Below, piece by piece: positions 33,954 through 43,672 of a stretch of 64,000 nt of DNA. The translations under genes were made by a program, and so were the position numbers. The notes below the pieces were generated by a model that was given only the letters and a program-made list of their open reading frames with translations, was not told where the DNA came from and did no database searches. This DNA comes from JACKAL01 sp964400355 (GTDB lineage: Bacteria; Bdellovibrionota; Bdellovibrionia; Bdellovibrionales; JAGQZY01), in the NCBI GenBank assembly GCA_964400355.1, contig CAYNTO010000014.1:1-64000 (forward strand), in the 5' to 3' direction. Each line of letters opens with the position of its first letter. Position 1 is the stretch's first letter.

Positions 33954-34961
33954 TTGATCATCAAGTCCTCTCTATTTTTTACAATTTGGCTGTTGTCGGT
34001 TTCTCTGTGGGCTCAATCGAGTCAGCAAAAACCGCAGGATCCCCTTCCTAAAGAAGAGGATGACAAAAACTTTATTGTCGAAATTGCAGAGGGGCTCGAA
34101 GAAAAGCGGGAGCAATTGTCCGATCAGCTCCTCGACACTTCCAACGATATCGATGTGTATTTTTCGAACAATGCCTATCTTAAAACCCGCAACGCGACCA
34201 ACCTGCGTCTCTCTAATGAATCGAATTTTATCGAAGATACGGGCTACGAAAACAATTTTGATATCGCGCTTCGCTTAAAACTCCCGCGCAGCGAGGACAA
34301 GCTCCAGCTCGAGGTGGATCAACAGGTCAACGAATTGCGTGGCGGTGGCTCGGACTACACCGACTACACCGTAGTAGAGCGAACCCGCCGCGAAAATGGC
34401 GACACCAAAGCTGGGCTGAACTATTACGAAAAATTTCGCGACACTGAAGTTCGTCTCACAGCGGGAATGGACTTTAAAAAGAAAGTCGTTCCATGGACCA
34501 ATCTAAAATTCAAAAATGACTACTTCTTTACCAAAGATAAAAAACACTACTTGCAGGTGATCAACGACTTTTACGGAGAATCTCTCGAAGGTACCGAGCA
34601 TCACTCCAATGTGAACTACAACTACCAACTGACCAAAAAATTAGTTTTTCGCCAGGTGAACGAAACTCGCTATCGCGATTTTGACAACACTCTCGAAGTA
34701 TCGAACGGTATTCAAATTTATCACTTTGTAAACGCGCGCAATAGCCTAGCCTACATTTATGGCGTCTATTCGAGAAACCCCAGCGGCCGTTCGACCTATT
34801 TTTTGGATCGCCATATTGTGAATGTAAACTACCGACGGCGGCTTTACAAAAAACACTATTACGCCTCGTTCACTCCCGGAATTATTATTCCAAAAGATAA
34901 AAGCTGGGAAGTGCTCACATCGTTTCAGTTTAAAATTGAAATTTATTTTGGCAATCCTTAG
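33954..34961 (+). CDS. Exported beta-barrel-like protein, unknown
   Basis: A 335-residue protein starting at TTG 33954, preceded by CGGAGC 7 bp upstream. A signal peptide (SSLFFTIWLLSVSLWAQ) is followed by an acidic helical linker and then a long region of alternating charged and aromatic residues typical of outer-membrane strands (ARNSLAYIYGVYSRNPSGRS, YYASFTPGIIIPKD). Family not recognised. Convergent with the 34975 gene 13 bp downstream. Confidence 0.7.
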   Translation: MIIKSSLFFTIWLLSVSLWAQSSQQKPQDPLPKEEDDKNFIVEIAEGLEEKREQLSDQLLDTSNDIDVYFSNNAYLKTRNATNLRLSNESNFIEDTGYENNFDIALRLKLPRSEDKLQLEVDQQVNELRGGGSDYTDYTVVERTRRENGDTKAGLNYYEKFRDTEVRLTAGMDFKKKVVPWTNLKFKNDYFFTKDKKHYLQVINDFYGESLEGTEHHSNVNYNYQLTKKLVFRQVNETRYRDFDNTLEVSNGIQIYHFVNARNSLAYIYGVYSRNPSGRSTYFLDRHIVNVNYRRRLYKKHYYASFTPGIIIPKDKSWEVLTSFQFKIEIYFGNP

Positions 34962-34974
34962 TGCGAGCAAAGAA

Positions 34975-35766
34975 TTAAAACTTGTACTTGTAACCTGCCA
35001 GAGCAAAAACAGAATTGTATTTTTTAAAGTCGATGGTGTCATAGGGCGTGAAGAACCTGGCCTCGACAAACGCTCCATGCTTTTCGCCGATCGGTAATTG
35101 TAGAGTGACACCAGCGTCAAAACCGAACTCCACAAAATCCGCAGCGGGTGTTTCCAAGTCGTCGGAGTCCACGATACGTATCAACTCATAGGATTCAACC
35201 CCACTCACGGCGAATGCCATATAGGGCCCCACACTAAATGCGAAAATATCTCTCCACCACAATTTTAGTGTTACCGGAATATGAATGCGATGAACGTTTT
35301 CTTGGAGCAAATAGTTGTCGTTGGCCACTTGATACTGGCGCTCAACAAAAATAAGTCCTGTTTCAAAAGCGATACTTTCGCTCGCGGCAATTTCCAACAA
35401 CGCCGCAAGCGGATAAATTTCTCCCGATTTTTCGGGCTCGCGGGCGCCGGTGATATTTGCGGAATACACCGCTGCGACGGACAGCCGTTTATGCCCCTGG
35501 CCCACGGCCTGCGATTGGTCTTGAGGAAGCGCTTTTCCCTCGGTATCGGTTTTGGGATCTTCCGACAGAGGTGTTTTTCGCTTTTCCTCGACTTTTTCTT
35601 GTTTATTTTTCGTATCCTTAGCTAATGCTTGCTCGTCTTGTCGAGCCGTTGGCAGCAGGCTTCCCGAAGATCCCTCTACTTCGATGGGTTTCTGCGCGAA
35701 TGCTGGCGCGGAAATCAGCATTCCCGTTATAAACACGCAAATGTTTCGCAAACAGCCACTTACCAT
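34975..35766 (-). CDS. Predicted outer-membrane beta-barrel protein (OMP_b-brl/PorT-like)
   Basis: A 263-residue protein: signal peptide (VFITGMLISAPAFAQ), a Lys/Glu/Asp-rich linker at residues 38-90, then a compact barrel with strands such as LSVAAVYSANITG, FETGLIFVERQYQ, FSVGPYMAFAVSG and a C-terminal LAGYKYKF with terminal Phe. ATG 35766 lies 24 bp after the murB stop, so it is likely co-transcribed with murC-murB as the last gene of that dcw segment. Confidence 0.75.
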   Translation of the reverse strand: MVSGCLRNICVFITGMLISAPAFAQKPIEVEGSSGSLLPTARQDEQALAKDTKNKQEKVEEKRKTPLSEDPKTDTEGKALPQDQSQAVGQGHKRLSVAAVYSANITGAREPEKSGEIYPLAALLEIAASESIAFETGLIFVERQYQVANDNYLLQENVHRIHIPVTLKLWWRDIFAFSVGPYMAFAVSGVESYELIRIVDSDDLETPAADFVEFGFDAGVTLQLPIGEKHGAFVEARFFTPYDTIDFKKYNSVFALAGYKYKF

Positions 35767-35790
35767 AATGAATGTTTAACAGTATGGACG

Positions 35791-36681
35791 CTATCTTCCA
35801 AGAAATTTAAACTCTGGCTCAAGCAGAATGTTCTTTTGTGAGCGAACTGTTTCTTGAATATGTTTAACCAATGCTAAAACATCGTTTGCCGTAGCATGAC
35901 CTCTGTTCACGATAAAGTTGGCATGCAGGTCTGAGACCTGAGCCCCGCCGATCGAATAGTTTTTCAAACCGCATTCATCAATTAAACGCCCTGCCTTATT
36001 AGCAGGCGGATTCTTAAAGGTGGACCCGCAGCTGGGCCACTGGAGCGGCTGTGAGGCCATGCGCCGCTGATTGGATATTTTTAGCTTTTCCAAAAGATTG
36101 GCCTGCGGCGCCTCTTTCCATTGAATACCAACGCGCACAATCACTCCGGGCCCCCAACCGTCGCTGTGACGGTAGGTCCACTGAATCTGGTCTTTGTTCT
36201 TTCTCACCAAAGTTTGTGGCTTAGCCCACGGAATGTATTCAAACCACTCGGTGATCTCCACAAACTCTTTGGGCGCCACATCGTGCCCGACTCCGGCGTT
36301 CATAACCACGCCTCCTCCCACATCACCGGGCAAACCGGCAAGGAAGATGGCCGGACTCAATCTGCTTTTCACAAACACCTTGAGAAGATCCGATTTTCGC
36401 GTTCCCGCAAGACACACACAGGATAGAACTTCGTTGTTAAATTCCACCTCGGAAATTCCTACCAACTGATCTAGAAGCAAAACCAAGCCCGCGATGCCTT
36501 TGTCGCTAATCAAAACATTGGAGCCACCACTCAGCACTGTAACTGGTAAATTTTTATCCAGTGCCCACTGACAGGCGGCATGAACATCTCCCACTGTTTG
36601 CGGGCGAGCGCACCAGTCTGCAGTACCGCCGATTTTCCAAGTCGTGAATTCAGCCAATGAAAAATCTTTGATATATTGCAT
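35791..36681 (-). CDS. murB: UDP-N-acetylenolpyruvoylglucosamine reductase
   Basis: A 296-residue FAD enzyme reducing UDP-GlcNAc-enolpyruvate to UDP-MurNAc. Visible are TTWKIGGTADW, VLSGGSNVLISD (FAD binding), LPGDVGGGVVMNAG, YRHSDGW and the catalytic SCGSTFKNP with Ser. The short form fits type II MurB. ATG 36681 is 4 bp from the murC stop. In this cluster it follows murC, as in many dcw operons. Confidence 0.95.
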   Translation of the reverse strand: MQYIKDFSLAEFTTWKIGGTADWCARPQTVGDVHAACQWALDKNLPVTVLSGGSNVLISDKGIAGLVLLLDQLVGISEVEFNNEVLSCVCLAGTRKSDLLKVFVKSRLSPAIFLAGLPGDVGGGVVMNAGVGHDVAPKEFVEITEWFEYIPWAKPQTLVRKNKDQIQWTYRHSDGWGPGVIVRVGIQWKEAPQANLLEKLKISNQRRMASQPLQWPSCGSTFKNPPANKAGRLIDECGLKNYSIGGAQVSDLHANFIVNRGHATANDVLALVKHIQETVRSQKNILLEPEFKFLGR

Positions 36682-36685
36682 ATGC

Positions 36686-38032
36686 CTAAGAATCTTTTTG
36701 TTGAAGATGATTGTAGAATTTGTTCACATCGCCCGCACCTAAGCACAATAGCACATGGCACTGGTCCAACTCATTAGATAGTGTCTTCTCGGCCTCTGCA
36801 AATTGTCCCACGTACACGCCATTTTTACTGTTGAGTTGTGCAGCAAAATCTTTACTATTTACGGACGATGGCAATTCTCCGGCCGCGTAGATGTCGAGAA
36901 CCAATACTTTATGCGCTTCCGAAAACGATGCCATGAATTCATTCCAGCACGATTCCGTGCGCGAATACCGATGGGGCTGAAACAAAACATAAATATTTTT
37001 GTCGGGAAATTTTTCCTTAAATGCCTGAAGCGTCGCTTTTACTTCGGTGGGGTGGTGGCCATAGTCATCGTAGACCATAGTGTCTTTAAACTGACCGCGG
37101 TACTGAAAGCGGCGATCTACCCCGGCATACAGGCTCACTCCGCGTAACCCCTCCGCAAATGGCACCCCGGCAAAGTATGATGCCACCACAGCGCTCAAAG
37201 CGTTGAGTGCATTGTGACGTCCTGGAACCTGGAGCTTCATGGTGCCAAGATTTTTCCCATCACCGCTTGAAACCGTGTAGTCTCCGTTACTGCCCTCGAC
37301 AACATAATCGTTATCGGGACTAAAACCGTAAAATACCACTTTTTTGGGGAATTCCTGGAATACTTCGCGCACCAATGGGTCATCTCCACAGGCAACGATA
37401 ACTCCATAGAACGGAATCTTTAAACCAAACTCATAAAAGCAACGTTTCAACTCGTCCATGCTGCCGTAGTGATCAAGATGATCGTTGTCGATGTTGGTAA
37501 TAATGCAAATTTCGGGAGTGAGTTTTGAAAAACTGCCGTCGCTCTCATCGGCTTCGGCAATCATCCACTCACCTTTTCCGAGTAAAGCTGTAGATTTGAT
37601 CAGATCGAGCCTGCCACCCACCGCGATAGTAGGTTCCAACTTGTTATGCACAAAGATGGACGCCACCATACTGGTGGTTGTGGTTTTACCGTGCGTTCCT
37701 GCGATTGCAAGTCCACGGCGCAAGTTCATGACTTCGGCGAGAGCTTCGGCACGAGGAATGCGCGGTATTGATAAGCGCTTTGCTTCCATCATCTCCGGAT
37801 TGTCGACACGCACGGCACTCGAATACACGACCACATCGCAATCTTGAATGTTCTCCGCACGGTGCCCAATAAAAACCCGAATTCCAATTTCGCGCAGGCG
37901 TTTTACTTGGTCATTTTCCTTGATGTCGGTACCGGTGACCTGGGCGCCTAAACTGTGCACCAGCTCTGCCAAACCAGACATTCCAATGCCGCCGACACCC
38001 AAGAAGTGAAATTTCGCATTGATAAATCTCAA
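36686..38032 (-). CDS. murC: UDP-N-acetylmuramate-L-alanine ligase
   Basis: A 448-residue Mur ligase adding L-Ala to UDP-MurNAc. FHFLGVGGIGMSGLAEL at the N-terminus, IAGTHGKTTTTSMVAS (ATP loop), EADESDGSF and YDDYGHHPTEV are diagnostic. The start is TTG 38032 because GGAAGGAG lies 6 bp upstream and the conserved N-terminus begins there; longer frames run into murG. One base separates it from the murG stop. Confidence 0.95.
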   Translation of the reverse strand: MRFINAKFHFLGVGGIGMSGLAELVHSLGAQVTGTDIKENDQVKRLREIGIRVFIGHRAENIQDCDVVVYSSAVRVDNPEMMEAKRLSIPRIPRAEALAEVMNLRRGLAIAGTHGKTTTTSMVASIFVHNKLEPTIAVGGRLDLIKSTALLGKGEWMIAEADESDGSFSKLTPEICIITNIDNDHLDHYGSMDELKRCFYEFGLKIPFYGVIVACGDDPLVREVFQEFPKKVVFYGFSPDNDYVVEGSNGDYTVSSGDGKNLGTMKLQVPGRHNALNALSAVVASYFAGVPFAEGLRGVSLYAGVDRRFQYRGQFKDTMVYDDYGHHPTEVKATLQAFKEKFPDKNIYVLFQPHRYSRTESCWNEFMASFSEAHKVLVLDIYAAGELPSSVNSKDFAAQLNSKNGVYVGQFAEAEKTLSNELDQCHVLLCLGAGDVNKFYNHLQQKDS

Positions 38033-38033
38033 A

Positions 38034-39128
38034 CTAAACTCCTTCCAGCATCGCTTGCGCAATAGTGCGGCTGGCATCTCTAAATTGAAAGCCCTCGAGT
38101 CGGCTACTCATGTGTTCCAGTTGCTGGCGATTCTGCCGAAGCAAACGAATCTCATGCAACAATTTATCTGGCGTTGTGTCTCGTTGCTCCAACACCTGAG
38201 CTCCACCCTTTTCAGCCACGACCTGAGCGTTGTGAAATTGATGATTATCAGCAGCTGTGGGAAGCGGAATAAATAGAGCCGGTTTTCGACACGAAATCAC
38301 CTCGGCAACGGTGCTCGCACCCGATCGACAAATTACAAAATCTGCGCGTTTGAGTTCTTCGGGCATGTTGTGAATGTATTCCTTCACATCGGCCTGCTTG
38401 ATCAAATTTCCGTAACGGCGAATGATATCTGGAAAATCGCGATTTCCGGTTTGATGGACCAGCTCTATTTCATTGAGTATTTCTGGATGCTGTAAAACCA
38501 TCTCAACAACAGTTTCGTTTATAAAACGTGCCCCCTGGCTCCCGCCAAAAACAAGCACGCGAATCTTTTTGTTTTCTAAAGGTAAGGCGTCGCTAAAAAA
38601 CTCGTGGCGCACCGGCATTCCAGAATAGACAATTTTTTGTGCCTTTAAGCGCGCTCGCGCCTGTTCGAAAACAATAAATGTCGCACGCACAAATCGAGCA
38701 AGCCAGCGATTGGTGAGCCCCGGAAATGCATTGGCTTCCCACAGGTAAGTTTTCGCGCCGAACAGTGTCGCGATCACCAAAAACGGTCCCGATGCAAAAC
38801 CGCCAACACCGAGGACCGCATCCGGCTTAATCTTAAAGTATAAGCGGATAGCATGTAAGAGTGAGAATGGCATACCTAGTATGGTTTTAATTTGTTGCCA
38901 GCGCCCTACGGAGGAATGGAGGCGGCCAATCTTTATGAGATGATATGGATATTTATAGCGTGGGAATATTTTTTCTTCCAAGCCACCTCTCGCACCCACA
39001 AACACAATGCGAACATTTTTATCCAAAGATTCGAGAGTTTCGGCAATAGCGAGGCCCGGGTAGATGTGTCCCCCTGTTCCGCCGCCTGTAATTACGATTG
39101 TTCTAAGAGTCTCAGTTGCCGTTGCCAC
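38034..39128 (-). CDS. murG: Undecaprenyl-PP-MurNAc-pentapeptide GlcNAc transferase
   Basis: A 364-residue GT28 glycosyltransferase making lipid II at the inner face of the membrane. ITGGGTGGHIYPGLAIAE, GVGGFASGP, VFGGSQGARFIN and ICRSGASTVAEV are the family motifs. The start is GTG 39128 without a clear Shine-Dalgarno site, 4 bp after the ftsW stop, so translation may depend on coupling to ftsW. Confidence 0.95.
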   Translation of the reverse strand: MATATETLRTIVITGGGTGGHIYPGLAIAETLESLDKNVRIVFVGARGGLEEKIFPRYKYPYHLIKIGRLHSSVGRWQQIKTILGMPFSLLHAIRLYFKIKPDAVLGVGGFASGPFLVIATLFGAKTYLWEANAFPGLTNRWLARFVRATFIVFEQARARLKAQKIVYSGMPVRHEFFSDALPLENKKIRVLVFGGSQGARFINETVVEMVLQHPEILNEIELVHQTGNRDFPDIIRRYGNLIKQADVKEYIHNMPEELKRADFVICRSGASTVAEVISCRKPALFIPLPTAADNHQFHNAQVVAEKGGAQVLEQRDTTPDKLLHEIRLLRQNRQQLEHMSSRLEGFQFRDASRTIAQAMLEGV

Positions 39129-39132
39129 TGTA

Positions 39133-40224
39133 TTATGAATTACGACACTGTTTGTGGATGTTCAATAGGATTCCGAATAGGACACAGCTCATTACCAGCG
39201 AGGCGCCACCGTAACTTAGGAATGGCAATGTGAGTCCCTTGGTTGGCAATAGTCCCAAAACCACACCGACGTTGATAAATACCGAATAGGAAAAACACAC
39301 CGTCAATCCCAACGAGAGAACGCGCAAGAAAAGGCTTTCGACTCGGTTGGAAATCTGTAGTCCGCGAAGCACCAGATAGCCGTAAGCACACATAAGTATA
39401 AAAAAGCCGATAAACCCGGTTTCCTCACCCAGCACCGCGAGCGTAAAATCGGTGTGCGCCTCGGGAAGAAAAAACAGCTTCCCCTGACCATCTCCCAAGC
39501 CCGCCCCACCAAGCCCGCCCGAGTGAAACGTGAGCATGCTCTGGATGACTTGGAAGCCTTTACCCGTGGGATCCTGCCAAGGATCTAAAAAGGCTGCGAT
39601 ACGTGCTCTCCGATAGGGCACCGATATAACCAAAAAATAGAACAGCGGAAGAGACGCGAGGATCACCGCTGCAAGCAACTTCCAGGGAAAACCAAATACA
39701 AATATAACTGTGGCAATGACCAGTAAGCACATGGTGAATGAGCCAAAGTCCGGTTGTAATATAAATACCACCAGCGGCGCGCCCAGTGCTGTGGCGCGAA
39801 CAACCCATTTCCAGCGCCCCAACTTTTCTTGATCATAGGCAAAGAATGCCGCAAGTAAAAATGGCAAGGCTATCTTATAGATCTCGCACGGTTCGATACG
39901 CACGCCCATAATACCCGGCAACCAGCGCTTGGCGCCGCCCACCTTTACTCCAATTCCCGGTACGATCGTGAGAAACAATGCAACTATGGCGATCGGCGCC
40001 AAATACACACCCCATTTTTCGATCCACTCCGTGGGCATTTTCCAGATCGAAATCATCGCAACTAAACCCACAAGTACAAAAGCTATTTGGCGCAGAAAAA
40101 AGTAAAATCCATCTCCATGCTTTTCGTAAGCAAATATATAGCTGCTCGAATACACCTGAATCAGGCCAAAGCCAAGTAGCGCAAAAACAACCAATGCCAT
40201 ATTTCTAGTTTCAGTGGACTGCAT
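39133..40224 (-). CDS. ftsW: Lipid II polymerase FtsW (SEDS family)
   Basis: A 363-residue membrane protein with about ten helices. Characteristic are VKVGGAKRWLPGI, LLAAFFAYDQEKL, FILQPDFGSFTMC, FQVIQSMLTFHSGGLGGAGLGDGQGK, FLPEAHTDFTLAVLGEE and TKGLTLPFLSYGGASL. It polymerises septal peptidoglycan together with FtsI. Slightly shorter than E. coli FtsW (414) at the N-terminus. It follows the small exported gene at 40235 by 10 bp and precedes murG. Confidence 0.95.
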   Translation of the reverse strand: MQSTETRNMALVVFALLGFGLIQVYSSSYIFAYEKHGDGFYFFLRQIAFVLVGLVAMISIWKMPTEWIEKWGVYLAPIAIVALFLTIVPGIGVKVGGAKRWLPGIMGVRIEPCEIYKIALPFLLAAFFAYDQEKLGRWKWVVRATALGAPLVVFILQPDFGSFTMCLLVIATVIFVFGFPWKLLAAVILASLPLFYFLVISVPYRRARIAAFLDPWQDPTGKGFQVIQSMLTFHSGGLGGAGLGDGQGKLFFLPEAHTDFTLAVLGEETGFIGFFILMCAYGYLVLRGLQISNRVESLFLRVLSLGLTVCFSYSVFINVGVVLGLLPTKGLTLPFLSYGGASLVMSCVLFGILLNIHKQCRNS

Positions 40225-40234
40225 ATGCTCTCAA

Positions 40235-40660
40235 TCAGTTAGCGGGAGTTTCTGTAGGAGTGGGAGTGCTCGGCTTTGCTACTTTTTCTGCGGGAGTGGG
40301 CATTTTGCCCGGAGGCTTGGATGTTTTGTCGCCAAACTTTTCAGCCATCTTCTCTTTGCGATCCTGCTGACGCTCTTCGCGCTTGTCGCGCATCTCTTTG
40401 TGCATTTCTGCCCGATCATCCATAACCGCTTTACGGCACTCGCGCACGTTCTCGTGGGACGTGGCCTTGGCAATACATGCTTTTTCCTCCTGAAGGGAGG
40501 CGATTTTCTTATCTATTCGCGCGGCTACTTCCATTTTAATTTTGGAGAAATCTTTAACCGGCGGTCTCATATTTTCTGATTCCGGCGGCTTCGAATCCTG
40601 TTGTGCAAATGCTTTAGCAATAAACAATGAAGTAAGAATAAATAAAGTGCGTTTCATCAT
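40235..40660 (-). CDS. Small exported charged protein upstream of ftsW
   Basis: A 141-residue protein with a signal peptide (MMKRTLFILTSLFIAKAFAQ), then a highly charged, mostly helical middle (residues 40-105) with two Cys, and a Pro/Thr-rich tail. Two consecutive ATG codons (40660, 40657) follow GGGGG; either may be used. Only 10 bp from the ftsW start, so it probably heads the ftsW-murG-murC-murB transcription unit. Family not recognised; coiled-coil periplasmic protein by appearance. Confidence 0.65.
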   Translation of the reverse strand: MMKRTLFILTSLFIAKAFAQQDSKPPESENMRPPVKDFSKIKMEVAARIDKKIASLQEEKACIAKATSHENVRECRKAVMDDRAEMHKEMRDKREERQQDRKEKMAEKFGDKTSKPPGKMPTPAEKVAKPSTPTPTETPAN

Positions 40661-40858
40661 GGCGGTGCCCCCGGTTGGAAATCTCTTTTTATTTCAAAGG
40701 TAAACCCAAAAACTGTCAAGGATACGGCTATTTAGATGAATCGTAGTGAAGCTAGCTCAAGAATCAGGACCAAGCCCAAAGGCGGTATAGATAAGGGAGG
40801 GAGACGAATTCATAATAACGAACACGTCCCCCAAGAGAGTCGAAATGATAGGAGATTC

Positions 40859-41218
40859 CTAGTAAAGACTTATAGATGCCGCAGGAAGTACAAGGTCGAA
40901 GTAGTTACCGCTAAGGCCTTTTTCCTGAGCTTTCTCTTGAACCAGTGATTTTAAGTCAACACTTCCAGTGAGATAAAGCATGGCTTCACAAAAATCTGGC
41001 TTGTCTGTGACATCGTAAATTTTAACGATAGCTTGGTTGCTCTTTGGCGCAAACTCCACGTCCACCTCCGTCGTGTGTTCTGCACAACCACCACCAGTGG
41101 CGTATTCAAAACTCAAATTTTGGCCATCGAAGTTGATTGAGTTTACGGACACTTCAGACTTTCCAGCCAATGCCGACACTGAAAATGCAAATGACATAAA
41201 AAATGCGATAAGTTTCAT
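40859..41218 (-). CDS. Small exported protein, unknown
   Basis: A 119-residue protein. ATG 41218 is preferred because GGGGGA precedes it and it starts the signal peptide (MKLIAFFMSFAFSVSALA); an upstream start at 41269 would bury that signal. The mature part is a small beta domain with two Cys (GGGCAEHTTEVDVEF, KPDFCEAML). Monocistronic by spacing. No family recognised. Confidence 0.65.
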   Translation of the reverse strand: MKLIAFFMSFAFSVSALAGKSEVSVNSINFDGQNLSFEYATGGGCAEHTTEVDVEFAPKSNQAIVKIYDVTDKPDFCEAMLYLTGSVDLKSLVQEKAQEKGLSGNYFDLVLPAASISLY

Positions 41219-41365
41219 GATTTCCCCCAAGGAATAAGATTTGACCCAAGGTAAAACAGGAAAAATCAAAGTCCTACACTATATTTTGAGCGCTGTAATA
41301 GAGTTAAACAGCACTGCGTCTTATTGGAAAAAAGTTATGCGGTCTGCTTGTCACCCAACGTCACG

Positions 41366-42253
41366 CTATAGATCTGGAACAACGATAACGCCGGAGCGGT
41401 ACTTTTCTTTGGGTGTCCATTGCGGCCCACCACCGCTTTTTAGTGGATTGAATTCACTGTATTCCAAATTATCTATGGAATCGAGCGAACGCATACTATG
41501 TGCTTCAATCACTTCGCCGTTACGACCGGGAAAAACGTGATAGCCTGCGTGTGCGATCCCAATAAATAGAGGGATCTGTTTAAAAAACTCTGGCTGCGAG
41601 TCTCCAAAACCCACCAAAGATTTCGCGTCGTGAACTCGCAATTCCGGTTCGTAGTAAAATCCCTTGTTTACTGCTTGATTGTAACGATATGCGTGCCCAC
41701 CCCACACTGGATTCCATACAGCACCCGGCTTGAGCGGATTGAGTGCCTGATCCTCCGCATCCCATTTGGCATTTTGCGATGGATCGGGGTTCCAGTAATA
41801 AGACTTCCATCCGAGTCGAATCAAACTTTTTTGTAAATCAGTGCCAAAGAAATTATTATTTACAGCGAGCTTTGCATAAATATTGTCCCAGGTAGAATCC
41901 ATATTCGCGGCATCAAATCCTTGCTCCAAGCAGCGCATGGCGAGCCCGATGCAGCTGATTGCCTCCAATTCGGAAATCAACTCTTCCGGCTTGCCGTAGA
42001 GTTGCAAGGCCGCTAAGCGCCCCTCTACAGTAGAGTACTTGGGATTGCGATCTCCATAAAATTTAGAGATTCCCCAATGCGAAAAAAAATCCAAGTGAAC
42101 CGCATAGACCGCATCCAGACAAGTGGAGGTGGTCGACACAATCAGTGCCAGATTTTTTTTGTGCTGGGCGATTTCATGGTCGTCGAACGTAGCCACGTCG
42201 GCGCGACTCACTCCGGATACAAATATCAATACAATGAGACTCGTCCACTTCAT
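41366..42253 (-). CDS. Exported protein, possible NlpC/P60-like fold
   Basis: A 295-residue protein with a signal peptide (MKWTSLIVLIFVSGVSRA); ATG 42253 starts it directly. EAISCIGLAMRCLEQGF resembles the catalytic Cys block of NlpC/P60 peptidases (usually DCxGLV), and GIAHAGYHVFPGRNGEVIEAHS resembles their His block. If correct it would be a periplasmic endopeptidase or amidase. The remaining sequence, with WNPVWGGHAYRYN, does not match a family I can name, so the assignment is tentative. Confidence 0.6.
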   Translation of the reverse strand: MKWTSLIVLIFVSGVSRADVATFDDHEIAQHKKNLALIVSTTSTCLDAVYAVHLDFFSHWGISKFYGDRNPKYSTVEGRLAALQLYGKPEELISELEAISCIGLAMRCLEQGFDAANMDSTWDNIYAKLAVNNNFFGTDLQKSLIRLGWKSYYWNPDPSQNAKWDAEDQALNPLKPGAVWNPVWGGHAYRYNQAVNKGFYYEPELRVHDAKSLVGFGDSQPEFFKQIPLFIGIAHAGYHVFPGRNGEVIEAHSMRSLDSIDNLEYSEFNPLKSGGGPQWTPKEKYRSGVIVVPDL

Positions 42254-42443
42254 AAATTCCCCACCGCGCACACGGCGCCCAAAGTGCGACTGTAAATCGC
42301 TTTGGACCCATTACCTCTTATCTATCGGAGAACGCAGGCACTTTCATAAGCACCTGTAAAAACGAAATATTTGAGTAACTCACGCCCTATAAAAAGACCA
42401 AGGTCCAGGTGAGCCTATGAACCCCGTGTAGAGCTCACATGAA

Positions 42444-43660
42444 TCACTTGATGCGCACGTGTTCTTCCTGCGCTGCGGGCTGGTGGTATTGGCCTTTACG
42501 CATGAGTCTCACCTGGTCGATCACAGCCGCCACAACAATGCGACACTCCTCAACAAACTGCGTGTCTTTTTCGAGGGCCTCATGACTTTTTGCATAGGAC
42601 TCGAAATATCCAATATAACCATCCAATCTACTTTTGGGCCCTGCTGATATAAGACCCATATCAGTGAGCCAGTCCACCAAATCACGACGAATAGTTTCGG
42701 CGCCTACGGAATCGCCGTGAGTGATGATACCAAATGTACGGCCAGCCAGGTGTTGTGGATAGTCCCACCCGTTGATTTCTATGTCTTTTGCCATTCGCGC
42801 ATTTTTTCCCTGCGTGGTGGTNNNNNNNNNNNNNNNNNNNNNNNNNNNNNNNNNNNNNNNNNNNNNNNNNNNNNNNNNNNNNNNNNNNNNNNNNNNNNNN
42901 NNNNNNNNNNNNNNNNNNNNNACCCGTTGATTTCTATGTCTTTTGCCATTCGCGCATTTTTTCCCTGCGTGGTGGTTGGATCGGGATTGCCGCCGTCTGC
43001 ACACACCAAGCGATCCATCATAAGTTTGAAGGTGCTCGGCGTTTGATACCAGTGCACCGGCGTAATTATCAAAATTCCGTGAGCACGTACCCACGAAAGA
43101 TAAATTTCAGCCATCCAATCGTGAATTTGCGCCAATGAATGATTGGGGTAGCAGGAACACGGCCAATGGCACAGCGGCATAGCCGTGGATACACAGGCTT
43201 TACACGGATAAATCTTTTTTCCGTATTCGGCGGTAATACGACTCAAATCCAACATTTCTGCGCTCATCCCCTGCGCGGTGATGAAATCCACAGCCATCTG
43301 TGCGAGGCGAAATGATTTTGAAGACTCTCCAGGACATGTGTGTTCGCTACGTGGAGAGGCATTAATCACCAGAATTCGCGCCTTATCCGTGGTCCATATT
43401 TTTTGAGCGTCTCGCAATTCATCGCGATTTTTTTTCCACTCCACCGAAAGGTCGTACTCAGGATCGTGAAACTCATTCCCGGCCTTCTCAGTTACTGGAG
43501 CCTTGCGGCCTTCGTCATAATTTTTCCACGCCTGTTCAGCAATCTTCTCGATGGAACTACGCAAGTGGTTAAAATTGGGATCATAAAATGAGCGCAGGTA
43601 CTGTGCGATGAACTCATCCTTAGAAAGTCGAACCTCAGGCTGTGCTTTATATATTTTCAT
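42444..43660 (-). CDS. Flavodoxin-fold NAD(P)H-dependent FMN reductase, split by a false gap
   Basis: Two partial frames on either side of the N-run join exactly when the 100 Ns and one 55-bp copy (155 bp in all) are removed, giving one 353-residue protein. Residues 95-220 hold the flavodoxin-like core (ILVINASPRSEHTCPGESSK, HGILIITPVHWYQTPSTFKLMMDRL) with an inserted Cys cluster (YPCKACVSTAMPLCHWPCSC) that may bind metal. The C-terminal half continues the fold (RTFGIITHGDSVGAETIRRD). It follows katE by 12 bp in the same direction, suggesting a redox-stress operon. Confidence 0.8.
42767..42976. other. Scaffold artefact: 55-bp duplication around 100 Ns
   Basis: The 55 bases at 42767-42821 are repeated exactly at 42922-42976 on the far side of a run of exactly 100 N. 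The reductase frame is restored when one copy and the Ns are deleted, so the two contigs overlap by 55 bp and nothing is missing. Confidence 0.93.
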
Positions 43661-43672
43661 CGTCGACAGTGC

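Noticed and set aside
42444..43094. Separate short reading frame on the far side of the first N-run
   Set aside because: It is the C-terminal half of the reductase; collapsing the 155-bp artefact joins it to the upstream part in frame.
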